This document shows positions 19,917-32,095 of a DNA stretch of 64,000 nucleotides, piece by piece. The notes under the pieces are model-generated. The model was not told the DNA's origin. It saw only the letters and a program-made list of their open reading frames with translations, and made no database searches. Origin of the DNA: Filobasidium wieringae (Eukaryota > Basidiomycota > Tremellomycetes > Filobasidiales > Filobasidiaceae). Position 1 is the stretch's first letter. Each line of letters opens with the position of its first letter. The position numbers and the translations under genes were made by a program. The stretch lies in assembly GCA_001600055.1 (NCBI GenBank), contig BCIV01000014.1, positions 1 to 64,000 on the forward strand, in the 5' to 3' direction.

Positions 19917-21530
19917 TCATTGCAAGGGGAGACCCTGGCCTCGAGGAGACCACTCCCGCTTGTAGCTTCCCGGAGCGGTGTTCATCTTACCTAGGACAGT
20001 ATACTCCAAGTGCTCCTTGACACTTTGAGTGTATGCCTGAGGGGAATCGTAGTCTACAGAGAAAGCGCTGACGGCGGTCTGACAAGTCGTGGTAGCGATC
20101 AAGGTCTCTCCTGGCAGAGAGCAGTCTCCGTTGATACAAGTGTTGATACCGGGAGAGTCAAGGTAATCTGGAGAAGGTGGAAACGATCAGTTCACTTTGC
20201 AGCTGATGTGTATTGTTTCGGAAGCAGGACATACCAGCCCAAGTCTAGATGGATGAGAAAATCGATAAACCTGTTGGTCAGTACGCTTCGGGTATAACCA
20301 GAGTGCGATACGTACAGGGAAGCCAGCAGCAGTGAAGACGACCTTGTCTGTAGTAGCGCTTCCGGTCAGCCTGGTCTGGATCATGGGTAGACCGGTACAA
20401 GTCGCTTAAAGTTGATGGAAGATCAGTCAGTTTGAAACCCCCTATAGATGAACCATGACTCACAATTGATCCTGGGGAAGTTGACGTTCAAACCGAGGCC
20501 AACACTACGACGACATATGGCTTAGTTAGTCTTGTAGTCATTGTAATTCCGGCAAAGACCGACTCACGGCAAGACCTTCTCCCCTTTCGACTTGTCCACA
20601 CCGAAAGCAAGCGCTGAAACCAAATCAGCCGCCAGCTTCGCTTGCACGTTGGCTAAAATACAGGACCAGTCTCAGTCACTCAAAGGGTCATGTATTCCTG
20701 GCTAGAGGTACTGACCGATATCGGTAGGATCCTGAGGGTTCCAGTCTTTGTAGCTCCTCTTGGTAGAGTTTTGAGCGGAGAAAGCGACCGCAGGAACGCT
20801 CCTGCCAACCGCGACGTAGGCTGCTCCGAGAGTCCCAGACAGGGTATAAACTAGTGGTCCAAGGTTGCTTCCTTCGTTGATACCGGAGACTACCAAGTCA
20901 ACGGATTGATTCTACCAGGTCAACATAGAATCAATATTATGCACTCATTGCATGTCGACAGGACAAAATACCTTGAAAAAGCTACATATAATTATCAGCA
21001 GGTCAGCTCCATCCCGTATATTATTGAAGAAACTCGCACTTACACTGGCGCAACGACGTCTAAAGCATAGAACACACAAGCAGCAGGGGTTCCATTGAAG
21101 TAAGTCTGCATGGGCAAGCAGATACATTAGCAGTCGGTTTCGTCAATTCAAGTATGGCTTCACTAACGATCGAAGGGTCGTTCACACCTGGCTCAGTGCC
21201 AGCAAAATAGGATCCAGGGACCAATAGATCTCCTCTACCTTTCGATGTGAGGTTGCTTGTCGGCCATATGGTAGTCTGTATACGCGAGCACCGTTCAACT
21301 TTCAAGTCTTCTGCTTATACGTGAGGGCCACTCACTCCTCCTACACCGGACTGGTTATCCGTAGGTCCGACGATGAGGACAGAGTGGTTTTGCTTGATCA
21401 ATTCATTGTGAAGAGCTCGAATGTTTGCTGTACCGAAACTATCGTCATTGGTAAGGACGATGTTGAGATGAGCGGAGACGGCGCTAGCTGCCAAAGCAAG
21501 CAGGGAGAGCAAAGTAGAGGTAGATTTCAT
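19917..21530 (-). CDS. secreted SurE-like 5'/3'-nucleotidase (acid phosphatase) with two 10-nt microexons
   Basis: Ten exons: 21530-21336, 21275-21168, 21105-21044, 20981-20972, 20911-20716, 20652-20568, 20504-20464, 20404-20316, 20244-20235, 20167-19917; 348 aa in phase. A signal peptide (MKSTSTLLSLLALAASAVSA) precedes the SurE fold: LNIVLTNDDSFGTANIRALH with the NDDS metal site, VGPTDNQSGVGG, LLVPGSYF, TYFNGTPAACVFYALDVVAP, and VVSGINEGSNLGP with the GINxGxN motif. SurE enzymes remove phosphate from nucleoside monophosphates and need a divalent metal. The signal peptide places this one in the secretory pathway or outside the cell, as in related fungal extracellular forms; phosphate scavenging is a likely role. 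Exons four and nine are only 10 nt each (encoding the FFK and TWA junctions), but both are needed to keep the frame and the conserved sequence. Confidence 0.9.
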
Positions 21531-22054
21531 CTTCAGAGGTCAATGCAGGTGGAGAAGTTTGAAGGCATACAACCTCCCACTCTCCCTGTCACGTCCATAC
21601 TGATAGGCTTTTATATATAGCAAAGAGCCAAGGTGGGATAAGGCGTTACCGGACGATCCGGTCACCTGGCGATATGGATTTGTTTGTTGTTGTTGTGCCC
21701 AGTTATCTGCCGGCGTCGCATGATTGCACATGGCAAAGACTTGCACGAGCGTTACTCTGTTTGAATGGAGATGGCTTGCGTCTAGAGTCGGCCAGATCCT
21801 ATCATGACCCAACTGCATCGGTTCGGTCACTTGATGATTTTGACACCGCGTCGGTTTCGTATGGATCAGCGCGCCAAGACAATCTAGAATCTGTTGATCC
21901 GAACCAATCGGCTCCCGCGCTCTAGTTCAACGACAGACAACAATGATGATGTCAACAACACTTCCCCGGGTCTTGTTTATACAATCAGACATCCATACAA
22001 CCCTCAACGTCTCGACCCTGTAATCCAGTACAACCCTCGATTCACATCGACGGA
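21531..22054. other. intergenic, SurE promoter
   Basis: 524 bp without a supported gene. A TATA-like run (TATATATAG, near 21610 on the plus strand) lies about 80 bp upstream of the SurE ATG, read on the minus strand. Confidence 0.4.
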
Positions 22055-24156
22055 TCATTTGAACTGACCCAGTGTCTTTGCGACCTTGAACTCTGCGCCA
22101 GTGTCGTTTCTAATACTTTCAACAGTCTCTCCTTCGGCTAATTCAATCAAAGTCAAACCTCCGCCGTGGACCCGATCCACATCAAACACGGCTCGGTCAG
22201 TGATTATCCTGCTGGCCACTCGTGCAGCGGTAAGAGGCAAGGTGCAATCTTGCACGATCTTCGGTCGACCCGATTTATCGGTGTGGTCTGTGACGACGAT
22301 GATCTTGGTCTCATCAGGGTTGGAACACAAATCCATCGCCCCTCCCATGCCTACTTAGGCATCACCCATGAGCACAAGCTTCAATGTATCGGAGACTCTG
22401 CGATACTTACCTTTGACGAGTTTGCCCGGAATCATGAAATTGGCTAGATCTCCATTAGCTGCAACTTGCATTGCGCCTACACAGCTCAACAACAAGACCG
22501 TCAGCACAAATGATGGGTCGATAGGATATTCAAGGACCTACCCAAGATCGAGACATCGACATGGCCGCCACGTATCATACCGAAGCTCTCTGAACTATCA
22601 AACACGGATGCGCCAGGAACTAAGGTCACCGTTTCCTTCCCAGCATTAATAATGTCGCTATGAGGATATCATTACATCGTTAGCACGTCGTTCCAACGCT
22701 CTTGCTTCCAGAAGCACGGCGACATACGCATCGACTTCACTCTCCTCAGGGTACGGGCCCATCCCCAAAATACCGTTCTCCGATTGAAGCCAGACCTTCA
22801 CTCCTTCCGGTAAGAAGCTCGCGGCGAGTACAGGCATACCAACTCCGAGATTCACGTAATAGCCGTCCTTGAGCTCTTGAGCCGCCCTTCTGGCAATCCT
22901 CATCCTTCTTTTTTTGGCTGGATCTGCATCCTCGTTAGATTCCCCGCCAGAGTGCCGTAAAGTGGTGATCTCAATCTGCTTGGGTGCAGTTGCGGGTACA
23001 ATTCTGTCGATGAATATACCCGGAAGATCCACTTGCATCGGAGAGATTTCTCCTATTTCCACGATATTTTCTGCCTGAGACCGGCCAGATGGCGAAAGTA
23101 TCAGAGTCAGTGGTCGATTGGAATCCTTATTCTTGGAAAGACATACCTCTACAATACTGAGTTTAGCTGCTTTGGCCATGAGGGGTGCAAATGCACGAGT
23201 TGTGTAACTGGTCGACATGAAATAGATTAGTAGAATTTCAAGGATCGGGAGCCAGCTAGCTCACCGGAAGATACAGTTCCCTGCCTTGTCGACTTTCCAG
23301 GCTCTCAAGATAGCGACATCACCGTGAATCGCAGGTTCAAACAAGTAGTCCTTATCTCCAAAAACCTTGACCGATTTAACCTCTCCTTTAGTTGCGACTC
23401 CGCCTCGGCCGTCTTTTGACAACCGTTCGGGGATTCCTCCTGTTTCTACAAGAGTATCGACTCCTGTACGTGTATATATGCCTGGTATCCCGGCACCTGC
23501 CGCTCTCAATCTCTCAGCTATCGAGCCTTGTGGATTGAGTTCTAGGGCGATGTCTCCATCCAGGTACGCTCTCTCTAGATGCTTGTTCGTACCAACATAC
23601 GATAGAGTCAGTCTCGATATCTGCCTTGATTCTATGAGAGAGGCTATGATGATGGAGGAATCAATCTTACTGTAAATTCGGAGATTGCTTAAATAATGAA
23701 AGACTTACCGAGTCCTCCTGTATGCATGATTCCAGCATTGTTCGAGACGACTTTTAATCCTGTCAACTCAGGTCGCTTTTGTATCGCTTGAATAAGTGTT
23801 TCTGCCACGCCACATAGACCAAAGCCTGCATATTCGTCTTGTTCAGCATCACCAATATATCTCCAAGGAGCAACCAATAATTACATACCTGCGCTGAGCA
23901 ATGTCATACCGCTTTGTAGATCCTTGACGGCCTCATCTGCGGAAGACCAAACCTTCCCTTTGCTAGATTCTACAGCGGGACCTCCTACCCCATCTGCTAA
24001 GCTTGGGACGGAATCTAAATCGTGGTTTGGGACTTTAAAGTTCGATCTTGATGTAGGACCTTTCGTAGCTGTCTCGAGATGCCGTCGACACGGTATGATA
24101 CGTCTCGTAAGGATTGCGAGTGGCCTACTCCGTGATAATGACCATCTGATCATCAT
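22055..24156 (-). CDS. succinyl-CoA:3-ketoacid CoA transferase (SCOT), mitochondrial
   Basis: At least seven exons. The start [19 protein letters not shown] then IIPCRRHLE is an Arg-rich matrix-targeting signal. Domain [84 protein letters not shown]. Domain B starts near [19 protein letters not shown] and contains [12 protein letters not shown] with the catalytic glutamate that carries the CoA thioester, then [18 protein letters not shown] and [17 protein letters not shown] moves CoA from succinyl-CoA to acetoacetate or related 3-oxoacids. The acceptor of the second intron is best placed at about 23644, which gives [19 protein letters not shown], another mitochondrial carbon-catabolism gene, lies one gene away on the same strand. 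Other joins inside the gene are approximate. Confidence 0.93.
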
Positions 24157-24462
24157 GATGGAGATTCGTGGCGATCGCTTCCTATCGCACAGTGCCCGAT
24201 GACTTGCCAGGATTTGGCAATGTCGAGTGGGCAAGTGTTACTGCCTTCCCTATGACCATCGCGTTCGATGTTCAGAATAGCAGGTCACCTGATCACTCGG
24301 ACCGGCAATTCCCGGTTGTGGCGGATGCAGATGGAGTGTGCTTAGATAAACTCGTTGGACGGTCAAATCATGGATCTCATGGAGGTCATTCATGTCTTTA
24401 CATATTACAATGATATCTTGTGGATGGCAGCTTGCATCATGACTAGTCATCACAGGGAAAAG
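24157..24462. other. intergenic between SCOT and SEC13
   Basis: 306 bp, tandem minus-strand arrangement: SEC13 3' end and SCOT promoter. No other signal seen. Confidence 0.4.
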
Positions 24463-26157
24463 CTAGCCACTCATCTCGCTAACACACTCCCAACCTTTTC
24501 CTCCAACAACCTCTTTCCATAGCGTCACCTTGCCGTCAGCACATGCGACAGCGAGAACATTTCCAGCCAAGCTCCAGGAGACCCTCCACACGGCATCGGG
24601 GAAGAGAGGGTCTGGGTTGTCCTTCCCCTGGGGAAGCAATTTAGTCGAATTCCATGCTGAGGTAGGAGATGGTCTGAAGTGGATTTGAACGGTACGATCC
24701 TATGAAACGCGGTGGACAAAGATCGATAAATGCAAATTTCCGGAATTTCCATCAGACAAACTTACCTGACTGCAAGTGGCGATGTACTCTCCGGGAAGAC
24801 CAATATTAGGGGCCCAAGCGACATCGCGAACCCAGTCAGAGTGCGCATTCAGCGTGGTCTCGATTTCTGGACTCGCATTAGGGTCTCTGATGGCATCGGG
24901 CTGCTCTTCAGCAATCCAATCCTGCAACTGTTACGGCTTTCTTGCTCACTTGTAGTTCCAAATCCTAACGACGCCATCGCATCCTGCACTTGCAAACTTC
25001 CTCTGGTATTTGCTAGAACTATCCTGCTGCTGAGGTGGTTGGTTGCCGGTAGTTGCTGTCAAGGTTCCAGGAGAGATGGCTGGCGACCATGAGATGGCGT
25101 TTACACCGATAGCATGAGCAGGGAAGGTGTCTATATCGGACGAGCCATCGTCTGGTCACATGATGACACTGTTAGGAAAAAGATTCGTCGCTATGGTATA
25201 TCAAACGGATACGAACTGTTGAACTTGAGTACAGAGATTTTTCCATCACTTGAGGCACAAGCCAAGATGGGGCCCAACTCGTGCGGTGCCCATGAGATGG
25301 AATTGACTAAGGTATTTGAACAACAAAGGTTACCTTGCTAATCCTGTTCACATAAAGATTTCTTCGGAAGACATACCACTAGCACTATGCGCAACGACCT
25401 CCTTGATTTTCTCCCATTCTCCAGAGCTTCCGCCAGACTTCCCTCGCGTAGCGGTCCCACCAGTAGAAGCGGGCTGGATCTCTTTCCAAATGTAAACTCT
25501 CGAGTCATAAGAACAGGAAGCTATCAGGGTGCCGAAAGAAGGATGTGCCCAGGATACCTGCCAAACAGGTGCAGTGTGTCTACAAAGGTGGAATTCGCAG
25601 GTAATTCGCAGGAACAAGGTTGGTGACGGCAGTGAGAGAGACAAACGGCGATAAGCATGCATAACTTGTTCAGGTCGAAATTGTCTAACAAGACTGCACT
25701 AACCCTTTCAGCACGACGCCCTCTCCCACTGGTTTGCCATCAACGACATTGAAGATCCTGATAGTCCTATCGCTAGAGCATGTCGCTAAACGCTTGCCGT
25801 AGTAATCTAATTGAGCGTCATGCTGAAATAAGCGGAAAGTGAACAAAAGAGCTTGAGTAAGCCAAGTATTCCTCGTTGTTCATGCACTACAGGTAACACA
25901 GCCAGAGGGTGCAAATGCGAACGATTCATAGACGCGGTGCTCCGTTATCTTGAAATGTATAGAGACCTTAGAAGCCCTGAGTCGATTGATGAAGAGGACT
26001 CACAATCATGTCCTCATGGGCGGTGTCTACGACATGGCTGCCGCCAGAACCGTTATTAGTAGCAGAAGCAATTGTGGTAGCCTATTCGCGATGCCAGACC
26101 GAGACAACTAATCAGCTAGCTGCTGACTCAGGCAAATCAAAGATCAAAACCAACCAT
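24463..26157 (-). CDS. SEC13: Sec13, COPII coat and nuclear-pore WD40 protein
   Basis: A six-bladed WD40 protein with the Sec13 signature: [94 protein letters not shown] and DGKVTLWKE. Sec13 pairs with Sec31 in the COPII cage at ER exit sites and with Nup145C/Nup96 in the pore Y-complex. A Gly/Ser insert ([20 protein letters not shown]) follows blade two. The exon 26081-26004 ([14 protein letters not shown]...) has no ATG, but an upstream ATG at 26157-26155 followed at once by GT could form a 3-nt coding exon joined in phase, which is the least certain part. The intron after WNYK is best spliced to [12 protein letters not shown] (62 nt). The CDS ends at 24463. Confidence 0.93.
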
Positions 26158-26375
26158 TTGGGAATTGATCTAGGTGTCGAATGGTCAAGGCACTGTCCAA
26201 GTGGGATGAGCCTGTGAGCGACTTCCACCTCATCTCTAGCTGATGGCAGGGGAATGGGCTCGTCATGTTGTGCGAAGCGCGTCGAGGCTCAGCACTGCAC
26301 GAGTTACATATCGTTGCTTCCCCGTTCACAATCTCTCTTTGATCGTCATAATGCTATACAATTCTTGATTCATCA
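26158..26375. other. short intergenic, SEC13 promoter and HIBADH 3' end
   Basis: 218 bp; nothing else recognised. Confidence 0.4.
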
Positions 26376-27859
26376 CTATTTACCGCTCTTCTCCTCGAGC
26401 CATTTGTAAACCACACTGAAGTCCCGGTTGTCCCAGTCTTCGGTAGCACGAACCTTCCTGAAGACTTCTTCTGCTAGTTTGCCTACATATAAGGGACTAC
26501 TAACGTTCTCTGCGGCTCCGACTGCCAAGTCGAGATCCTTGTGGGCCAACGCCGTGACGAAACCTCCTTCATACTCTCGGGATGAAGGAGGAGCTCTGGC
26601 GACGGTAGGGAGGTGTACCCCGGGAACTGGGAAATTGATCTGTACGCATGAAATGCGTGAGCCTGAATCTTGTAGCCGGAGTCTGACGTGTCTTACCGAA
26701 GAAGCCCAACATTGTCCAGTAGAGGTGTTGATTATGTTTCCCAAGAGTTCGCTATCGAGTCCGAGCCTCTTTCCTAGAAGCATGGCCTCTCTGTACAGAT
26801 AAGCTATGTTAGGGCAGTCAAGACCACGTGCAAGCTATCAAAACTCACGACAGACCGAGCATACTGATTCCTAATTGCATGCTAGAGTTTGGCCAGCTTT
26901 CAGCTTTCAATATCGCACAAACCAGCGTCTGTAAACTCACTTGTTACAGAGCTTGGCGGCGAGACCCATTCCTAGACCACCACACTTAAGAACCCTCTTT
27001 CCGACCATACCTAGGATAGGCTTTGCTCGAGCGAAAGTATCGTCTGACGATGCACCGACCATAATGGTCAAACTAGCATGTTCTGCTCCGTTTACACCTG
27101 AAATCCATCGGGCAGAGCGACTTAGCCTCAGCAATCAGACGAGAAGAAAGCAAAGCTAACCTCCGCTAACGGGAGCATCAACCCATTTGCCACCAGCCGC
27201 CTCGATTTCTCCTCCAACTTCTTGACTGACGTCCATGCGAATCGTGCTTTGCTCGATACATACAGTCTCGTCGATTTGGTTGTCCTTTAGCTTGCCCGAT
27301 TTGAATGCAGCCAGAACCGAGGTCTTTGGGTCAGAGGTGTAGACGGATTGTACGTGCGTATGGGTTGGGATCATTGAGATGATGGTCGATGCTTGTAACG
27401 CGGCCTCGTATGGGTCTAGAAACCGATGGTGGCTTAGACACCTGGAAGGCTGTCTCAATGATCCATACTGTGATCTGTAATGGCTCACTGTCGACAATTC
27501 CGATCTCGACGTCGTGTCCCCCTTGCATTTCTTCCCTCATACGTTTCAATGTCATATCCAGATTGGCTTGACTTGGGTCGCAAATCAAAATCCTTTTGGG
27601 CTTGTTAGGCAGAGAAAGCCAATCGGGAGATTCCTGGTTCTGATTCTTAGCATCTAGATGAGGATGCTTCGGTGAAGCAAGCGAAGCAAGAAGGAGGTTG
27701 TTCGACATGTGATAACCCATACGACCTGGAACATTCCGGGCAAACTGATCAGTCATCGAGCAGGGTGTTCTGTCATCGAGCACCTTCCGACGCACCGACG
27801 CCAATGAACGCTAGGGTGTCGGATCGACTGACAGCACGCAGGATGGTAGAAGTCTTCAT
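26376..27859 (-). CDS. 3-hydroxyisobutyrate dehydrogenase, mitochondrial
   Basis: The first exon (MKTSTILRAVSRSDTLAFIGVG, ATG at 27859) is spliced through a ~70-nt intron to RMGYHMSNNLLLASLASP, making the dinucleotide motif GVGRMG. Later exons give ISMIPTHTHVQSVY, CIEQSTIRMDVSQEVGGEIE, GGKWVDAPVSGGVNGAEHAS (substrate-binding DAPVSGG), GMGLAAKLCNK with the catalytic lysine, and the C-terminal helical domain (TALAHKDLDLAVGAAENVSS, DFSVVYKWLEEKSGK). The enzyme oxidises 3-hydroxyisobutyrate to methylmalonate semialdehyde with NAD+ in valine breakdown. A ~25-residue insert after the first strand (PHLDAKNQNQESPDWLSLPN) lengthens the Rossmann domain compared with bacterial forms. The N terminus fits a short mitochondrial presequence. 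Confidence 0.92.
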
Positions 27860-28117
27860 TGTTGGATGTGTATCTAGCGGGGTAGTATCGATAGGTAGGG
27901 GCAGTTGGTAGCTGATAGTAGCTAAGTAGTACAGTAGCAGTAGCAGTGGAAGTAAGGAGGAAGGATTCATGAGTTGGTTGTTGCAGGTCATCATCACCTG
28001 ATCACATCCGATCGCCGGTACAGCCGGAACACCCGGGGCTCCAACCTAATCACGTGACGAGTCGATAAGCGGTTCGTTTCGCGCGATATCATTCATCATT
28101 TCTAGTTTCTAGACATC
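27860..28117. other. short intergenic, HIBADH promoter
   Basis: 258 bp between the HIBADH start and the stop of the next minus-strand gene. It has imperfect AGTAGC/GTAGCAGT repeats (about 27907-27950) and a CACGTGA motif near 28052. Confidence 0.4.
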
Positions 28118-30423
28118 TCAGACAACAGCTGTCCCATACAGTCCCAGCCCGTGCGATTCATATGCTCCGTATCTTATGCTATCCGATCCCATGTCCCCAT
28201 TCATGACCATGTGTGGTTGCAAGTCCTCTTGTGATCCCTCGGATTGCCTAGCTTTCCTTTCCATCGCCGCCAGCTTTTTCTTCCCCGGTCCCCGTCTACG
28301 CACGCTTTGGGCGTATTCGCAAACGCTGAACCCTCTTCTCTGACAATTCGTACATATCGGTCGTTCCCCAGAACATCTGTGAGGGTGCGCTTGTCAGTTT
28401 CGTTCCGGCGTCGATGTATCACATGAGGGAAGACTTACTTTAGCTTCTTGTCGCGGCAACCTTGACAAGCAATTGCCAATTTGAACCTCGTCTTGCGCGG
28501 TCCATATCGTGAGTTGACGTATTCCATAACGTGTAGATGAGGATTCTCAGTGGCGGGAGCCGACGTCACCGTGCGTGTGCTCTTCCGTTTCCCTAAGCCC
28601 CTTCTAGTAGAACCGACTGCGGTTCGAGCATCGGTTTGAGCGTGGGAGACGTCGAGACCATTCACGTCCGGTGCGACCGCCAATTCTGGATACACGTTCC
28701 GGATATCACAGAGCTCGTCTGTCAGTTCACTGTCGGTATCCTCGACCTCCTCGCCCGTTGCTGCATAGCCCCGTCCATCCACTGCATCCCGCTGGAACGA
28801 AAGCATTGGCATACTCGCTCCCGCCACTCCTACCGCGCGCGATTCAGCGGTCCAAGGAGTGTGAGGCCGATCTCTATCCTCCGTGTTCGAGCTGGAACGG
28901 AAGGAGCCAGGTGATACGAGGTTGGCATAAGCTGTGCCTGGTGCGGAACTCGGTGGCGACATGTGAATCCCATCTTCGTCGAAGGAGGAAAAAGTCGAGC
29001 TAGAAGAAGACCTCCCAGTCAACAGAATCGGATCGCCGGGACTGGTATAAACCGCCGAGGTGGGACGGATATGAGATATAGCTGAAGGATGCAGCGTTGT
29101 GACCGGTGACGTAGCTAGGACATCTGGTGCGAACGGTAGCAAAGCGTGCGTGGTAGCTACCGTCGCAGGGACGGAAACGGACCCGCGCTTGTACAACATG
29201 GATGTGTCAGGTAAAGGCCGACCTCCCTCCGTTTGCCTCTCCAGCAATGGTGCGAATCCTGGTAGAGAAGAAGGCTCCACCGGGAATGATCCATCGATCC
29301 ATGTCATCTCTCCTTGACCCGAAGTGGCAGTCATAGGGAACGAAGGATTGAAGGTGGTATCCCAAAGAGGTCCGGTCGCGCTCGTTCCAGGATAGGCAGG
29401 CATGGTCGGGTCCAAGCCATAAACCCCCGAATGTGTGAAAGCACCGGACGAGTTGATAGACGTAGTCTTGTCCCACGGATGAGTCCCAACGTCGACAGGC
29501 GGCATGTCCAAAACCAGGGGGGTGTTTGGAAGATGCATTCGATGTTGAGGCGAGTCGAGGTCGAAGGCGGACTGGAAAAGTCCCGTAGCTCGTGTCAAGA
29601 CGGACGATGAAGGCTGATTGGAATGAGCAGTATTGGGTATCCTGACTCTCCCGATGGGCACCTTCTTTCTCCTGCTTGAGAGCGTCTCGCGGGGTCTAGC
29701 TTGTCTTTGGATTGATTGGTTCAGATGGTTCGAGTGGTTCCAGGAGTTGGCAGGTTGACCGGTTGGGGTAGTGTGAAGGACTGGGCTGTGTGATAGTAAC
29801 GAAGCATCCGCATAGCCAGATAGACTGTGTGGAGGGGAGAGTTGGCTGGAGCTTGATGATGGTCGGTAGTTCGGCGAGTGCGCTATAGACTGTGGCCTCA
29901 GGATGGAGAGCTGAGCAGGTCGTACCTGTTCCGGTACTGCCTGATGATAGACCATAGGCATTTGTAGGCTGGGTGCTGGGAGCCATAGGTCTTGGTTGAT
30001 CATAGGAGCCGGTTGAATCGCCAGTTGAGCAGTCAGATCCGGTAAGACGGATATATTCTCGGCGAGCGCAGCTTCCGGTACACCAGGCGTTGGTAGATAA
30101 GCAAACGGTTGATCCGTGTGCGCCAAAACATGTGGTTGGTTCTGATTCCATTCCTGCATCGAATCAGGTTGTCCTGTGGACGGTCGTACAGTCCACCCTA
30201 CGATCCTTGAAGATCCTGGGCGCGGGGTGGAAAAGGGCGCTGGAGTAGCGTATCCGTTTTCGATTTCCGTGGGACCTGATTCGGTTCCAGAAGCTAAAGG
30301 GTAGTTGAGGTATGTTTGCTGGAGGTGCTGTGGGTGTGATGTCTGATCTTGCCAATGCGGTTGAGGGTATTGTTGCTGGTACTGATGCTGATGTTGTCTC
30401 TGATCATTGTGAATCTGCGACAT
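28118..30423 (-). CDS. transcription factor with a C-terminal Zn(II)2Cys6 cluster
   Basis: Two exons (30423-28439 and 28376-28118), 747 aa. The first ~640 residues are Gln/His-rich at the start (QRQHQHQYQQQYPQPHWQDQ) and then Ser/Thr/Pro-rich, like an activation domain. Close to the C terminus comes the zinc cluster, split by a 62-nt intron: CQGCRDKKLKCSGERPICTN followed by CQRRGFSVCEYA, spacing C-x2-C-x6-C-x6-C-x2-C-x7-C. A basic linker follows (VRRRGPGKKKLAAMERKARQ). Classical members such as Gal4 carry the cluster at the N terminus; a C-terminal place occurs in a minority of basidiomycete regulators. No Fungal_trans domain is visible. It probably binds DNA in the nucleus; targets are unknown. 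Confidence 0.9.
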
Positions 30424-32095
30424 GGCGATTGGAGCTCAATTCAGCGAATAAGAGAATGCTGATCGCTAGACCCGCTGAGTCCCCGCAGATGGCAGCTGAT
30501 TCGACCGACCAGGGACAAGGCGGATGACTGATCAAGGTGAACTATATGCTCGAGAAGTGATTAGGTTGAGCGCAAGTCGAGCGAAATATAGTTGACGATC
30601 GGGGAGTAGACGTTTCCTGGCTGAAACGATGGAGCGGTGGGGCTGCTATTGGAGAAGAGAAAACTGTGGAACTGGAGTGGAGATGGACGAGACAACCGGA
30701 CCCATGGGCTTCCATCATATAAGTGGATTCAACTAGGCTCACGGGCCCGCTTGCCGAAGATGACGACCTAGAACAACACCCTACAATGGTTGTGCGGTGG
30801 GGAGGACGGATGATTCGACTCGTCCCGATTACCCTGTCCCAGGCGATCGACAAGAGCCGGATTGCGGTGCGGTCAAGCATGTCTCAGATGTTATTATCAG
30901 ACTCCGTCATCTTTTGCTCGGAACCACAACAGTGAACCTGATTTTGATGGCTTGCTATGGATTCTATAGACTTTCCCTCGAACCTCCACCTGCGTAATAT
31001 ACCGCTCCGACAGCGAGCATGAGGAGACGGAGGAGGAGCTCGCAGGGAGGGAGCGAGTTTACGGAGCGAGATCGGCAGCAGCCCGAACAGGGCTGGGCGA
31101 GCTGGGAGCGGAGAGCGGAGAGCAAAGGAAAAGGGAAGAGGAGTGAACGTTTTACGTTTCTGTTGCAGGCAATACTGCCATGTTTGTGCGCGACGACTTG
31201 CTGTGATCTGATGCCGTCGTAGTGAATCCACGAGCCAAGGCAAGCGCGAGACCGTGTGATGGATGTGATAACGATTCAAGCACAGGGTTTTGCCGTTTTC
31301 CACAAGTCCACGGGGAACCGAGAGTTTTAGCTCGGCATGAATCAGGAACGGTCAGCGTAGCCGAGGCCTGTCACCGCGGTCAGTGCTTGGTCCAGCAGGC
31401 CGTCGTCGCATGGCAGACCGATCGAGATCACGGGCCCGTGCTGTCTAGCGGGACGGCAGCAGTATTTGCACAGAAACGCTTGGTTCCTGCACTTGTGAAA
31501 ATCACGTCATCTGTCCGCGTGAACTCTAATTTCTTGTAAGGAAAGACCGACAAGGTTCAATCGGTGAATATGAAAGCAGCGTGGGTGCCGTGAGGAAAAG
31601 AATACATCGCACGCGGCAGAGTACGCGGACAATCTCGTCACGACAACGGTTCAACATCCGTTTCAGGGTGTCTTTCCATGCATGATCCCATGTTCTTTCG
31701 TTCAAAGTTCACAAACCCTATTCAAGCTTCAAGGTTTGAATGACAAACAGTCTGGCAAACCTGCTGTTGTTCAGGTAGAAACGGGGGTATGCGCACGCTA
31801 TTTGGTGACGATCGGTCGGCATCGACACGCGGGATGGAACAAACAACGGGCTCAGCGCAGGGCAGGAATGAGTCACTCGGCCGCCGTCAATGACAAAGTG
31901 TCTCTCACAACGCATACGAACCCATCATCCCGATCGTATGCGTTGTCACGCATGATGAACGGACCGATCCGGACCGTGAGATAGATAGCTTGGCTTGGCT
32001 GGAGACGGCCGGATAACGACGGGAACGTTCCTTCAACTCGCTCGTTCACCTCGACTCGACTTGAAAACCAGACTCGTCGACTCGAGCAAAGCGCT
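30424..32095. other. long intergenic region between two outward-facing genes
   Basis: 1.67 kb between the zinc-cluster regulator (read leftward) and the YCII gene (read rightward), so it serves as a divergent promoter. No credible frame. A perfect 13-bp inverted repeat lies at 31907-31946. Confidence 0.5.
31907..31946. repeat. 13-bp perfect inverted repeat with 14-nt loop
   Basis: ACAACGCATACGA (31907-31919) and its exact complement TCGTATGCGTTGT (31934-31946). It lies about 150-190 bp upstream of the YCII ATG, so it could be an operator for a dimeric factor or a hairpin in the leader. Confidence 0.6.
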
